From Eubacterium sp. 1001713B170207_170306_E7 (lineage in GTDB: Bacteria > Bacillota > Clostridia > Eubacteriales > Eubacteriaceae), in the NCBI RefSeq assembly GCF_015547515.1, contig NZ_JADMVE010000003.1:469324-533323 (forward strand): 64,000 nucleotides of DNA. The letters are read 5' to 3'. The translations under genes and the position numbers were made by a program. Below the pieces are notes generated by a model. That model saw only the letters and a list, made by a program, of their open reading frames with translations. It had not been told where the DNA came from and did no database searches. Of the stretch, positions 1 through 7,921 are shown piece by piece (within the stretch, counting starts at the first letter, position 1; every line of letters begins with the position of its first letter).

Positions 1-1
1 G

Positions 2-463
2 ACGCGAATGCCATTAGGCTGCTGTGCGAGCTTTATGATTGGGCATAAAAATGGTGAATGTGTTGTTCTTGAAATTGAAAATGAGGACTTCGATGTGCTT
101 TATCCAAAAGACGGTATTCTCATTCACACCAATCATTTTATCAGTCCACGATTGCCTCGGGCACCGAGGAAAGATACCTGTAAGTACAAACTTCCGGACA
201 GTTTCGTCCGCCTTGGACGCGCAGAGAAAATCATGCGTAAAAAAGAAAAATATATCACCCCAGAAGATATTATGGTCGTGCTTAAAGATCATGTGGAATA
301 TCCGACAAGTATTTGCCGGCACAATGACCCAGAGGTGGAACCTGGACTGCAAATGGGCACGGTATTTTCAATGATTGCCAACTTAACAACTGGAGCTATT
401 TATTTTTGCAAGGGTAATCCTTGTGAAAATGAGTATGAAATGTACCATATTGATTTAATATAG
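2..463 (+). CDS. C-terminal part of a C45-family acyltransferase/amidohydrolase (5' end outside window)
   Basis: The frame is open from the left window edge, so the in-frame ATG at 8 is probably internal and the gene starts upstream. The visible 153 residues resemble the C-terminal half of the acyl-CoA:6-aminopenicillanate acyltransferase / peptidase C45 family: a TSICRH segment, then a GTVFSMIANL strand and a GAIYFCKGNPC strand, which close the Ntn-hydrolase sandwich. The catalytic N-terminal Cys that autoprocessing would expose would lie outside the window. The gene ends 58 nt before the LarA homologue on the same strand, so the two may be co-transcribed. The substrate cannot be inferred; family members act on amide bonds of peptides or beta-lactams. 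The family call is moderately sure. Confidence 0.6.
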   Translation, partial: TRMPLGCCASFMIGHKNGECVVLEIENEDFDVLYPKDGILIHTNHFISPRLPRAPRKDTCKYKLPDSFVRLGRAEKIMRKKEKYITPEDIMVVLKDHVEYPTSICRHNDPEVEPGLQMGTVFSMIANLTTGAIYFCKGNPCENEYEMYHIDLI

Positions 464-521
464 TTGATTCAGGCAGCGAAAAACGCTGCCTTTAAAATGC
501 AAAAATTCAAAGAGGTGCTCT

Positions 522-1769
522 ATGCAATTAGAATTTGGCTATGGTCAGAGTACACAGAAGGTCAATGTACCCGACCAAAATTTGATAAGGGTATTAACTG
601 CGAATCCGGTAGAACACAAGCGCGAAGGGACAGAAGCGGTACGTTACGCGTTGGCACATCCCATTGGTTCTGTAAGGTTAAAGGATAGGGTTAGGACTGG
701 ACTTCGTATTGCAATTATCACAAGTGATGTTTCACGGCCTTTGCCATCTTATGATGTGCTTCCGGACCTGCTGGACGAATTATATGAAGGCGGCATCTGT
801 CCTGAAAATATTACGGTTGTGTTTGGTCTTGGATCTCATCGCAGGCAAACCGAGGAAGAAAAACGCCGCCTTGTCGGCGAACGGTGCTACAATGAGGTAC
901 GCTGTGTTGACTCAGATGTGGAGGATTATGTGCGGGCAGGCATAACGGCAAATGGAACACCCGTGGACATTACGCGGATCGTGGCAGAAGCGGATTTCAG
1001 AATCTGTCTTGGCAATATTGAGTTTCATTATTTTGCCGGTTATTCTGGCGGGGCAAAAGCACTGATGCCAGGAGTATCGACACCGGAAGCCATCCAGCAA
1101 AATCATCGTTTAATGGTCAAAGACGGAGCATGTGCTGGAAACCTTGCTGATAATCCATTACGGCAGGATATTGAAGAAGCAGGACAAATCGTCGGCGTTG
1201 ATTTTATTGTTAATGTGGTTTTGGATGAAAAGAAAAAAATTGTTTATTGTGTGGCAGGTGACGTCATCAAAGCACATCGGGCCGGTTGTGCGTATCTTGA
1301 CAAAATGTATCGTACACCCATTCCTAAACGTGCAGACATTGTAATTGTATCCCAAGGCGGAGCGCCAAAAGACGCTAACTTGTATCAGACGCAAAAAGCC
1401 TTAGATAATGCCAAGCATGCTGTCCGAACGGGCGGTACAATTATCCTGATCGGCGCGTGTAATGAGGGGCTCGGGAGCACCAAATTGGAACAATGGCTTT
1501 TTGAAGCTTCTAATGCGCATGATTTAATCGAACGTATCGAAGATGATTTTCAGCTGGGAGGGCATAAAGCTGCTGCGATTGCAATGGTTTTAGAGAATGC
1601 ACAGATTGATTTGGTCTCCGAGCTGGACGATGCTTTAGTGCGTCGTATTTTTCTTAAGCCTGAACCCTCGGCTCAAAGTGCTTTTGAAAAGGCAATGGTG
1701 CGATACGGCTCTAATGCAACTGTGATTGCCATGCCCCACGGAGGGGCAACCCTGCCAATTATAAATTGA
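522..1769 (+). CDS. larA: LarA-family nickel-pincer-dependent 2-hydroxyacid racemase
   Basis: This 415-residue protein has the LarA (DUF2088) layout and length. Residues matching the catalytic and cofactor set of lactate racemase are visible: Arg72 in SRPLP, His106 in GLGSHRR, His169 and Lys179 in HYFAGYSGGAK, and His195 in QQNH. The spacings His-10-Lys-16-His equal those of the characterised enzyme (H174/K184/H200). The start has AGAGGTG upstream. LarA needs a nickel-pincer nucleotide made by LarB, LarC and LarE, none of which is in this window, so the cofactor must come from elsewhere. The superfamily includes racemases of lactate, malate and other 2-hydroxyacids. The adjacent malic enzyme makes malate an attractive substrate, but lactate cannot be excluded. 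Confidence 0.9.
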   Translation: MQLEFGYGQSTQKVNVPDQNLIRVLTANPVEHKREGTEAVRYALAHPIGSVRLKDRVRTGLRIAIITSDVSRPLPSYDVLPDLLDELYEGGICPENITVVFGLGSHRRQTEEEKRRLVGERCYNEVRCVDSDVEDYVRAGITANGTPVDITRIVAEADFRICLGNIEFHYFAGYSGGAKALMPGVSTPEAIQQNHRLMVKDGACAGNLADNPLRQDIEEAGQIVGVDFIVNVVLDEKKKIVYCVAGDVIKAHRAGCAYLDKMYRTPIPKRADIVIVSQGGAPKDANLYQTQKALDNAKHAVRTGGTIILIGACNEGLGSTKLEQWLFEASNAHDLIERIEDDFQLGGHKAAAIAMVLENAQIDLVSELDDALVRRIFLKPEPSAQSAFEKAMVRYGSNATVIAMPHGGATLPIIN

Positions 1770-1828
1770 AAAAAATAGCTGTATTGTCTAGAATAGAACG
1801 CAAAAAATAAAAAGGTGGAGGTAAGTTA

Positions 1829-3007
1829 ATGGACTACGCTAAGGAATCATTAAAAATGCACTATAAATGGCATGGAAAAATTGAAGTTACTGCCAAAGTG
1901 GCAGTAGATAACAAGGAAGCGCTTTCGCTTGCTTATACGCCAGGAGTGGCTCAACCTTGTCTTGAAATCCAGAAGGATATCGATAAAAGCTATGACCTGA
2001 CTCGTCGTTGGAATACTGTTGCTGTTATTACGGATGGAACAGCAGTGCTCGGGCTTGGTGACATCGGGCCCGAAGCCGGTATGCCTGTTATGGAAGGAAA
2101 GTGCGTCCTGTTCAAAGCTTTTGGCGATGTGGATGCCATTCCGCTTTGTATCCGAAGCAAGGATGTCGATGAAATTGTGAACACGGCTGCCATGATTGCC
2201 GGAAGCTTTGGTGGCATTAATCTGGAGGATATTGCTGCGCCACGCTGCTTTGAAATCGAAAAAAAACTAAAAGAACGTTGCGACATTCCTGTTTTTCATG
2301 ATGACCAGCATGGCACTGCGGTCATCACCTTGGCAGGACTCATTAATGCTCTGAAGATTGTGAATAAAAAAGCTGAAGAGATTAAAGTCGTTACTTGTGG
2401 TGCAGGCGCTGCGGGAATCGCCATTGTCAGACTACTGATCAGCCATGGGGTAAAACACATCGTCATGACGAATCGCAAGGGGGCTGTTTATAAAGGCAAG
2501 GAAGGGCTTAATCCTGTGCTTGAAGAAATGGCCGAAGTGACAAACGAAGATCGTGAGTCTGGAGCACTCGCTGATGTTATAAATGGTGCGGATGTTTTCA
2601 TTGGTGTTTCTGGACCAGGAACGCTCACAAAGGAAATGGTCAGAAGCATGAATAAAGACCCAATTGTTTTTGCCTGTGCGAATCCCATACCAGAGATCTT
2701 TCCTGATGAAGCTAAAGCCGCCGGTGCCGCCATTGTTTCAACCGGACGTTCAGATTTTCCGAACCAGATCAACAATGTCTTAGCTTTTCCGGGAATTTTC
2801 AGAGGCGCACTAGATGTGCGGGCGTCTGACATTAATGACGATATGAAAATTGCTGCGGCTTATGCTCTGGCAGGTCTAGTAAGCAATGATGAGCTCAGTG
2901 CCGACTATATTATTCCTGAGGCTTTTGACCCACGGGTTAAGGACGTTGTGGCTAAAGCTGTGGCCGAAGCTGCTGTTGTAAGCGGTGTTGCGAGGTTAAA
3001 AAAATAA
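1829..3007 (+). CDS. NAD(P)-dependent malic enzyme, short bacterial form
   Basis: The 392-residue length fits the single-domain bacterial malic enzymes that oxidatively decarboxylate L-malate to pyruvate and CO2. Visible landmarks are Tyr36 in AYTPGVA, Lys91 in GKCVLFK (catalytic Lys position), the metal-binding HDDQHGTA at 157-164 and the Rossmann loop GAGAAG at 191-196. The start is set by AAAGGTGGAGG 8 nt upstream of ATG 1829. It lies 59 nt after larA on the same strand, which suggests an operon in which racemised hydroxyacid feeds central metabolism. The family is certain; cofactor preference (NAD or NADP) cannot be read here. Confidence 0.93.
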   Translation: MDYAKESLKMHYKWHGKIEVTAKVAVDNKEALSLAYTPGVAQPCLEIQKDIDKSYDLTRRWNTVAVITDGTAVLGLGDIGPEAGMPVMEGKCVLFKAFGDVDAIPLCIRSKDVDEIVNTAAMIAGSFGGINLEDIAAPRCFEIEKKLKERCDIPVFHDDQHGTAVITLAGLINALKIVNKKAEEIKVVTCGAGAAGIAIVRLLISHGVKHIVMTNRKGAVYKGKEGLNPVLEEMAEVTNEDRESGALADVINGADVFIGVSGPGTLTKEMVRSMNKDPIVFACANPIPEIFPDEAKAAGAAIVSTGRSDFPNQINNVLAFPGIFRGALDVRASDINDDMKIAAAYALAGLVSNDELSADYIIPEAFDPRVKDVVAKAVAEAAVVSGVARLKK

Positions 3008-3120
3008 AATTAATTTGCGTCGTGCCCTTACGGTAATTTAAGTGAGTGTGGATTTAAGCAGGGTACTTTGAGAAACAGAATTTTTATAGGATAGTCGTTT
3101 TACGGGAGTCTAACATGTAA

Positions 3121-3306
3121 GTTGTTGTCTTTACCTTATTGGTGTCTGCTCTGTCAATGCGCATTGGCACTGTTTTGTTTATTAAACTAAATGAAAAATA
3201 TCCCTCCAGCATTGGTATGCTGTCGAGTCTGTCCGCTGGATTTTTGATGACGATTAATTTTGTTGGAATTATCCTGATGCTCCGGAGGGCCCACAAACTT
3301 ATATAA
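3121..3306 (+). pseudogene. Remnant of an integral membrane protein C-terminus
   Basis: An open stretch of about 61 codons encodes a hydrophobic segment, a short loop with KLNEKYPSS, a second hydrophobic helix (FLMTINFVGIILML) and a positively charged tail. It looks like the last two helices of a permease. It is preceded in frame by ATG immediately followed by TAA and has no ribosome binding site, so it is probably a decayed gene end. The parent family is not recognised. Confidence 0.35.
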
Positions 3307-3442
3307 ACTAAGAAAACCCTTATAAATAAAGAATTTAAAGGTTTTTTGGACCAATAGATATCTTTGTATTTATAGAGGTAAACTATTGACTTTCTCAAAA
3401 AACCTGCTATTATGTTATTATAAGTATAACAAATAAAAGAAA

Positions 3443-3562
3443 TTTGTAGAGAGTCCTGTTAAAGGAAAGTAACCTCGTTACTCTGGAAAATTAAGTGAGA
3501 ATCTTTTACTGATGCACAGCCGTATTTTGTTTACAATAAGTCGGTAACCCTCAATCTACAAA
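3443..3562 (+). ncRNA. Probable cobalamin (B12) riboswitch aptamer
   Basis: A closing stem pairs TTTGTAGA (3443-3450) with TCTACAAA (3555-3562). Inside lie blocks that follow the cobalamin aptamer order as it occurs in clostridia: GGAA..AAGTGAGAATC (3485-3503), ACTGATGCACAGCCGT (about 3508-3523, equivalent of the B12 box) and AGTCGGTAACC (3539-3549), which can pair GCCG with CGGT. An intrinsic terminator follows 30 nt later, the usual expression platform. The next gene (3769) is not a recognised B12 gene, so the target is unusual or the original gene was lost. The call is by eye, without covariance scoring. Confidence 0.62.
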
Positions 3563-3592
3563 GACAGCATAATAAAGTTTTACGCATCTCTT

Positions 3593-3634
3593 AAACTTCT
3601 GTCATAAGCCTTTTTGGTTGACAGAAGTTTTTTG
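3593..3634 (+). terminator. Intrinsic terminator downstream of the riboswitch
   Basis: A 12-bp perfect stem pairs AAACTTCTGTCA (3593-3604) with TGACAGAAGTTT (3619-3630) and leads into a T run. It lies where an expression-platform terminator would for transcriptional control of the gene at 3769. Confidence 0.88.
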
Positions 3635-3768
3635 TTTATATTAAGCGATTTTGTTAACGGTTATTCTGGACAAAGCAAGATGAGCTTATACGAATTGAAT
3701 CTTTTTTATAGCAAGAGATCAAATACATTGGATACTGTTCAAGATAAAATGAAAGTTAAGGTAATTAT

Positions 3769-5145
3769 ATGACAAAATCAGATTTTAAGTATGCAATGCA
3801 GCGCGGCTTGGGCAGCTGCGCTCTGGCAATCCAATCTGCCAGCGATATGGAGCAGTATCGTGATATCATTCTCTGGGGATGTCTGCGAAATCTGTCGTTT
3901 GACACCCAATGTGAGGGAACCAGGGCGCGCTATCTCTATGAGCTTGCAGCCCACTATGATAATGAGGCATATTTTGTTGAGCCAGTTGTCGCTGCATTTA
4001 AAAAAATACGCTCAACAAATGGATGGGGAAAGTGGCGGTTCACCCATTATTGTGAAATTCTCCTGTGTTTTGCGCAGGCCGGAAATGCAGAAGCAAGAGC
4101 CGCCCTTTACGAAAAATACAATGTCCTTTATCAAAAGCTTCTCCGTGCGCATAACGGCTCAAGAGCGTCATGGAGTCTTGCGTGGGATTTTGAAGCACTG
4201 TGCATCGTTTTAACATCCTTGGATGGCATTGACCGGTATCTTTCGACAGCATCCGATATTGGAGCTTTGTTTAAAAAATCCCGCTTTACTGTAGACGACT
4301 TTTGGTGCTTTATTGACAATGGTAAAAGTGAGTTCGGAGAGAAACGTATCTGCAAGAACCTTTTAAAAGCAGCTGAGGATTCAGAAACACTGGCTTGCTT
4401 TTGCGACCAGATCAGAGAACAGGAACGAGTAAATCGTGAACGGAGACCAGTGCCGACCCAAATGGCAGACACAGCCGACGAGCTCTTAGAAAAGGCCGCC
4501 ACTGGCGAATTATCCATTGCTAAAAGAGTCCAATTCAGGAGAGCCGCCAGTGATGAGGAAAAGAAAAAATTAGCAGAGCATATTCTTGCCTGTGATCAAC
4601 CATCAGTAAAGGCAGTGCTCCTTTCTACATTTTTCGGAATAGATTTTCCCGGTCCATGCGAAGCGATTATCGCAGACGTCTGTTCGGAAAATCCACAGCT
4701 CCAAGAGGCTGCGCTTAAGGTGCTTGAAACATGCCGGGATGAGGCAGTAAGAATATTGGCCCTCAAACTGCTGTCGGAAAAAGTACACACAGCAAATGCG
4801 ATCTGTATGCTGATTACGAACTATTGTAAAAATGATAAAAATGCACTGCTCAAGGCTTTATACCGTTTGCCTGTTACATACTCCAATGTGAGCGGTTGGC
4901 ATGGAATAACGCGGCACATACTCTGGGCGTTTGAACAGGGAGTGTGTCGGGTCTATCCAAGAGAGCTTCTGGATTACATATACCGAAATTCGCTTTGCTC
5001 CGGTTGCCGTGAAGAAGCCGTTAAACAGCTTATAAGGCAAAAATGGTTAACCTCTGAAATCATGAATGAATGTCATTATGACAGTAACGCGCATATTAGA
5101 GAGTATATTGCCCATATCCAAAAAGAAAAAAAGTATAGCGAATAA
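3769..5145 (+). CDS. Helical-repeat (HEAT-like) protein of unknown function
   Basis: This 458-residue soluble protein is not recognised. The C-terminal 200 residues read as paired amphipathic helices (SVKAVLLSTFFGI, EAALKVLETC, EAVRILALKLLSE, ALLKALYRL), like HEAT/armadillo-type repeats. The N-terminal half is also helical and rich in Trp, Tyr and Cys. No signal peptide, membrane helix or catalytic motif stands out. The start ATG has AAGG 8-9 nt upstream. It is the first gene after the probable cobalamin riboswitch and terminator, so its expression may respond to corrinoid. The gene is probably chromosomal: the element-derived sequence begins about 40 nt after its stop. Confidence 0.75.
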   Translation: MTKSDFKYAMQRGLGSCALAIQSASDMEQYRDIILWGCLRNLSFDTQCEGTRARYLYELAAHYDNEAYFVEPVVAAFKKIRSTNGWGKWRFTHYCEILLCFAQAGNAEARAALYEKYNVLYQKLLRAHNGSRASWSLAWDFEALCIVLTSLDGIDRYLSTASDIGALFKKSRFTVDDFWCFIDNGKSEFGEKRICKNLLKAAEDSETLACFCDQIREQERVNRERRPVPTQMADTADELLEKAATGELSIAKRVQFRRAASDEEKKKLAEHILACDQPSVKAVLLSTFFGIDFPGPCEAIIADVCSENPQLQEAALKVLETCRDEAVRILALKLLSEKVHTANAICMLITNYCKNDKNALLKALYRLPVTYSNVSGWHGITRHILWAFEQGVCRVYPRELLDYIYRNSLCSGCREEAVKQLIRQKWLTSEIMNECHYDSNAHIREYIAHIQKEKKYSE

Positions 5146-5155
5146 TCAATATCGA

Positions 5156-5181
5156 CTCGTATATCGAGTAGATACTCTACT
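5156..5181. repeat. Two overlapping palindromes at the gene/element-relic junction
   Basis: CTCG-TATAT-CGAG (5156-5168) overlaps AGTAGA-TAC-TCTACT (5167-5181). They sit in the 41 nt between the chromosomal gene and the first base homologous to the conjugative element (about 5187). There is no T run, so this is not a normal terminator. It could be a recombination or attachment-site remnant; that role is inference. Confidence 0.5.
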
Positions 5182-5186
5182 TCAGC

Positions 5187-5481
5187 GCAGCAGCTTTTAG
5201 ATTATGGCCGTTACGGTACGCTTGAACAAATCAAGATACTGGCGGGTCCAATAGGAGCAAAGCCAGTTACAAAAGAAAAAGAAGCGCCTGTTCCATTTGT
5301 GCTTCCTGAAAAAAAGAAGCCCTATCGGAACCTTTTCGCCCATCTCATCAAAAACCGCAAGATCAACCAGCTCATTGTCCAGTATTTTAACGAGCAGAAG
5401 AAGCTTTACATGGATAAACACAATAACTGCGTCTTCCTAAGCCAAGGACAGCCCGTCGCTGCCTTTCTGCACGGCACTTAT
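5187..5481 (+). pseudogene. Internal fragment of a TOPRIM-primase gene, duplicate of 8570-8871
   Basis: The sequence from 5187 matches codons about 79 onward of the intact TOPRIM gene at 8337, starting at QQLLDYGRYG, with about 90% DNA identity. It has a 9-nt deletion that removes three residues (LNE) after CVFLS. No start is present, and the match stops abruptly at the ATG triplet 5480-5482, where it is joined to a second duplicated segment. It is a truncated, presumably non-functional copy left from a related element. Confidence 0.88.
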
Positions 5482-5686
5482 GTTGTATACAGGCTTTATA
5501 GCCCTGCCGGTACGGCTGGCCCTTAAGAACGATCTGCCACTACTGTTGATTTTGTCCTTAGCCGGTCTTGTCCTGATGCTGCTATTTACTTTGCATGGTG
5601 TCGGTGTGATGGTTTGCCAACATCATTATCATTGGATTGGACAGGAGCATGTGCGGGAGAGGGAATATGATCTTAAACGTGAATAA
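5480..5686 (+). pseudogene. C-terminal fragment of a small membrane protein, duplicate of 14108-14314
   Basis: The 68-residue reading frame matches the last two transmembrane helices and the charged tail (HWIGQEH..RERE) of the 121-residue protein at 13949. It is fused to the TOPRIM fragment through a 3-bp ATG microhomology. In the intact copy the two joined points lie at 8869 and 14108, so the relic lacks the equivalent of about 5.24 kb, including the whole pilus operon. Confidence 0.85.
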
Positions 5687-5691
5687 ATCAG

Positions 5692-5720
5692 TTGTTGTAC
5701 TTCAAGTGAAACGGTATAAT
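5692..5720 (+). promoter_or_regulatory. Sigma-A-type promoter conserved between the two element copies
   Basis: TTGTTG (5692-5697), a 17-nt spacer and TATAAT (5715-5720) stand upstream of the cargo gene at 5779. The same -35, -10 and spacer length occur at 14320-14348 ahead of a different cargo gene, and the flanking DNA is duplicated. Conservation in two diverged copies supports function. Confidence 0.72.
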
Positions 5721-5778
5721 TAAAGTATTACAACAAACTAAAATTTGTAAGTTTGTACTGGAAGGAAATTAAAGTATA

Positions 5779-6435
5779 ATGACATATACATTTGAAGAAA
5801 AACTATTCAAATCGGGAAATCGATATTTCATAAAAATTCCTTTTAATGTATGGGAAGAGTGTGATCAAAAGGGGTTGATTCCAGTAAAAGTTTCCATAGA
5901 AAGCTGTACATTTGAGTGCCGCCTCATTCCAAAAGGAGAGGGGATCTATTACATTCCAATTACAAAAAATATTGTAAATCAGATTAATTGTGATGATGAG
6001 ATTAGTATTTCCTTTAAAATCATTAGCGGATTAACCCGAATAAATCATGATAGTCCATATTCAAAGGAAAACCCTATACGAAAAATTGACAATATTCATG
6101 CTATTACTTATCCAAAAGACGGATATTGCGGTCAAATATGTATTGCTATGCTAACTGGACTTAGTGTAGATGAAGTTATAGATATTATGCACGCAAAAGC
6201 ATGGCAGTGTTCTTTCTCAAAACTGTTAGAAACATTGGACTATTTTGGTATTATACACGATGATAAAATAACTTATACCAAGCGGAAAGAATTTAGTTTG
6301 CCAAAGTGTTGTATTGTTAATGTGAAAGAGGAGCAAATTAACCATCTTGTTTTGTATTATAAAGGACATTATTATGATAAGAAAGATATTAATCTTGACA
6401 GTATAATAAGTTATTTAGGAATTAGAGTTGATTAG
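5779..6435 (+). CDS. DUF1905-like domain fused to a cysteine-peptidase-like (C39/papain fold) domain
   Basis: This is a 218-residue, AT-rich cargo gene. Residues 1-85 look like DUF1905, a small beta-rich domain with the typical KSGNRYFIKIPFNVW and GIYYIPITK strands. Residues 108-205 resemble a C39-like cysteine peptidase: candidate nucleophile Cys117 in GYCGQICIAM, His189 in NHLVLYYKGHYYD and Asp200. The Cys-helix / His-strand / Asp order fits the papain fold, but catalysis is unproven. It has no signal peptide. It lies behind the duplicated promoter (5692-5720) and before a VanZ-like gene. It has no counterpart in the intact element copy, where a DUF3786 gene occupies the same slot. Confidence 0.7.
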   Translation: MTYTFEEKLFKSGNRYFIKIPFNVWEECDQKGLIPVKVSIESCTFECRLIPKGEGIYYIPITKNIVNQINCDDEISISFKIISGLTRINHDSPYSKENPIRKIDNIHAITYPKDGYCGQICIAMLTGLSVDEVIDIMHAKAWQCSFSKLLETLDYFGIIHDDKITYTKRKEFSLPKCCIVNVKEEQINHLVLYYKGHYYDKKDINLDSIISYLGIRVD

Positions 6436-6456
6436 AAAGATAAAGGATAGATTAAA

Positions 6457-6876
6457 ATGAAATCGAAAAAATTCACTTTAGTTTTGTTTATCTTTTACTG
6501 TGTAATTTTGATATGGATTATTATTTTCAAATTACAGTTTACTTTTGAAGATTTGCCACATTTCAGAAGTCTTAACTTGATTCCATTTAGTGAATCGGCT
6601 ATTGTAAATAACAAAATGAATTTTAATGAAATCATTCAAAATATGTTAGTATTTATACCTTTTGGCATTTTTGTTCATGTTCTTTTGGAAAAGGAAATGT
6701 TAATAAAACAATTCATTCCAGTCATTCTTACAAGCTTATTTTTTGAAGGAATACAATATATTTTTGCTATTGGTGCAAGTGATATCACGGATATTATTTC
6801 TAATTCATTAGGTGGAATAATAGGAATTGTTGTTGCAATTGTTATTTCAAAAATAACAATTGCAAAAATTGGATAA
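6457..6876 (+). CDS. VanZ-like integral membrane protein
   Basis: The 139-residue protein has four predicted membrane helices. The family signature is visible: NEIIQNMLVFIPFGIF in the second helix, FFEGIQYIF in the third, and a loop and helix with ASDITDIISNSLGGIIGI. VanZ-type proteins have been linked to low-level teicoplanin or lipopeptide resistance, but most family members have no known role. It starts 21 nt after the DUF1905 fusion gene and probably shares its transcript. It is AT-rich compared with the conjugative-element genes, which suggests separate acquisition. Confidence 0.82.
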   Translation: MKSKKFTLVLFIFYCVILIWIIIFKLQFTFEDLPHFRSLNLIPFSESAIVNNKMNFNEIIQNMLVFIPFGIFVHVLLEKEMLIKQFIPVILTSLFFEGIQYIFAIGASDITDIISNSLGGIIGIVVAIVISKITIAKIG

Positions 6877-6970
6877 CGTTGATAAATATGATCAGTTTTA
6901 TTGGAGGAGTTATGTTAACGCTATTGATTATGATTGTACTTTTGGCAAACATGTAAATGTCTTAAAGAAA

Positions 6971-7470
6971 ATGGGAATAAAAAGGAGAATAGCAGTGGAC
7001 AGAACCCAGATGATACAGTTTATAGCAGAACAATATAACGCATATGAAGAAAACCCCTGGAAGAAGTATCCAAATCATTCTGTATTCAGACATAAAGATA
7101 ATCAAAAATGGTTTGCCCTTATTATGAGTATTTCTAAAAGTAAGTTAGGCTTAACCAGTAGTGAGATGATCGATGTGTTGAACGTCAAGTGTGATCAGAT
7201 GCTTGTCAGTACACTCAGAAATGAAAAAGGAGTCTATCCCGCATATCATATGAACAAAGAAAACTGGGTGACGCTTGCTTTGGATGGAAGTATCAAGGAC
7301 GAGCAATTAAAATGGTTACTCGATCAGAGTTTTGAATTAACAGCATCAAAGAAGAAACAGAAGTAGAATCGTGGACTCGTGAAGAGAGAGCGCTCATTTT
7401 ATCAGTTTTAACACATTGCTGGTATGGCTACAAGAATAATTTATCTTTCTGGGAGAAGAATGATGATTAA
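6971..7470. repeat. Duplicated block, copy A of 15030-15525
   Basis: The block covers the ribosome binding site and full YjbR-like gene, the following intergenic stretch with TTTATCAGTTTTA, and the first codons of a short frame beginning MATR. The second copy is at 15030-15525, in the same order and strand. Identity is high in the coding part and ends near 7470/15525, beyond which the two copies carry unrelated DNA. Confidence 0.9.
6995..7366 (+). CDS. MmcQ/YjbR-family protein, copy A
   Basis: I place the start at GTG 6995 rather than an upstream codon because AAAAGGAGAA lies just before it and the paralogue at 15054 begins at the same point with ATG. The 123-residue product has the YjbR/MmcQ (DUF419) features: ENPWKKYPNHSVFRHKDNQKWFAL, SEMIDVLNVKCD and the GVYPAYHMNKENWVTLALDG block. 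These are small DNA-binding-like proteins of unknown molecular function. It is about 85% identical to the copy at 15054, so both are probably intact. Confidence 0.85.
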   Translation: MDRTQMIQFIAEQYNAYEENPWKKYPNHSVFRHKDNQKWFALIMSISKSKLGLTSSEMIDVLNVKCDQMLVSTLRNEKGVYPAYHMNKENWVTLALDGSIKDEQLKWLLDQSFELTASKKKQK

Positions 7471-7501
7471 AAAATACGCAGGAATACAAAGGAGAGTAGA
7501 C

Positions 7502-7921
7502 ATGGAGTTTGAGGCCATGGTAAAGGAAGCTGAAAAAGTGATAAATAAAAACGGTGCAGATGAGGGTAACGCGTTTGCTCTGTTTACAAATAAAGGAAAT
7601 TTATATATTCCTTTTTGTGCTGACGGCTGTTGTGGCTATGGAAAAAAGTTTTGTGAAAACCACAACCTTTTTAATGATATGATTGACGCTAATGATACAA
7701 GAATAATAAAAATTGCTGGTGTTTTCAAACAAACTGAACTGGCAAAACAAACAGGTATTAACATCCCTTGCGCTTGGATTCTACAGTTCATTTACAGTAT
7801 GAACAAAGAGAATATTAATGCCGAAATTCTTATGCCATCAAGTGGCACCAAAACACTTATGGTTTGTTGTCCGCCAAATATGGAAATATCAAGACATGAA
7901 AGAGAAAAAAGATTTAAGTAG
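7502..7921 (+). CDS. Small cysteine-rich protein of unknown function
   Basis: The start at ATG 7502 is preceded by AAAGGAGAG with good spacing; the longer upstream frame only continues duplicated intergenic DNA. The 139-residue product contains a CADGCCGYGKKFC cluster (four Cys in 13 residues), a following CxH-type pair (ENHN) and a C-terminal MVCCPPN. These could bind metal, or the fold could resemble a nucleoside-deaminase-like core, but I do not recognise the family. It is AT-rich and has no match in the intact element copy, so it is element cargo or insertion-site DNA. Confidence 0.6.
   Translation: MEFEAMVKEAEKVINKNGADEGNAFALFTNKGNLYIPFCADGCCGYGKKFCENHNLFNDMIDANDTRIIKIAGVFKQTELAKQTGINIPCAWILQFIYSMNKENINAEILMPSSGTKTLMVCCPPNMEISRHEREKRFK

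Noticed and set aside
3084..3398. 104-codon minus-strand frame opposite the membrane remnant
   Set aside because: No ribosome binding site, and the plus strand has the hydrophobic protein-like pattern; the minus frame also spans the AT-rich promoter side of the riboswitch.
3443..3562. T-box leader as an alternative to the cobalamin riboswitch
   Set aside because: No T-box core sequence was found, and the GCCG / AGTCGG blocks fit the cobalamin order better.
6888..6956. 22-residue hydrophobic mini-ORF between VanZ and YjbR
   Set aside because: Reads as a membrane helix but has no clear Shine-Dalgarno and is not in the other copy; left out.
6860..6994. N-terminal extension of the YjbR copy A frame
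   Set aside because: The extension is absent from copy B, and the ribosome binding site matches GTG 6995.
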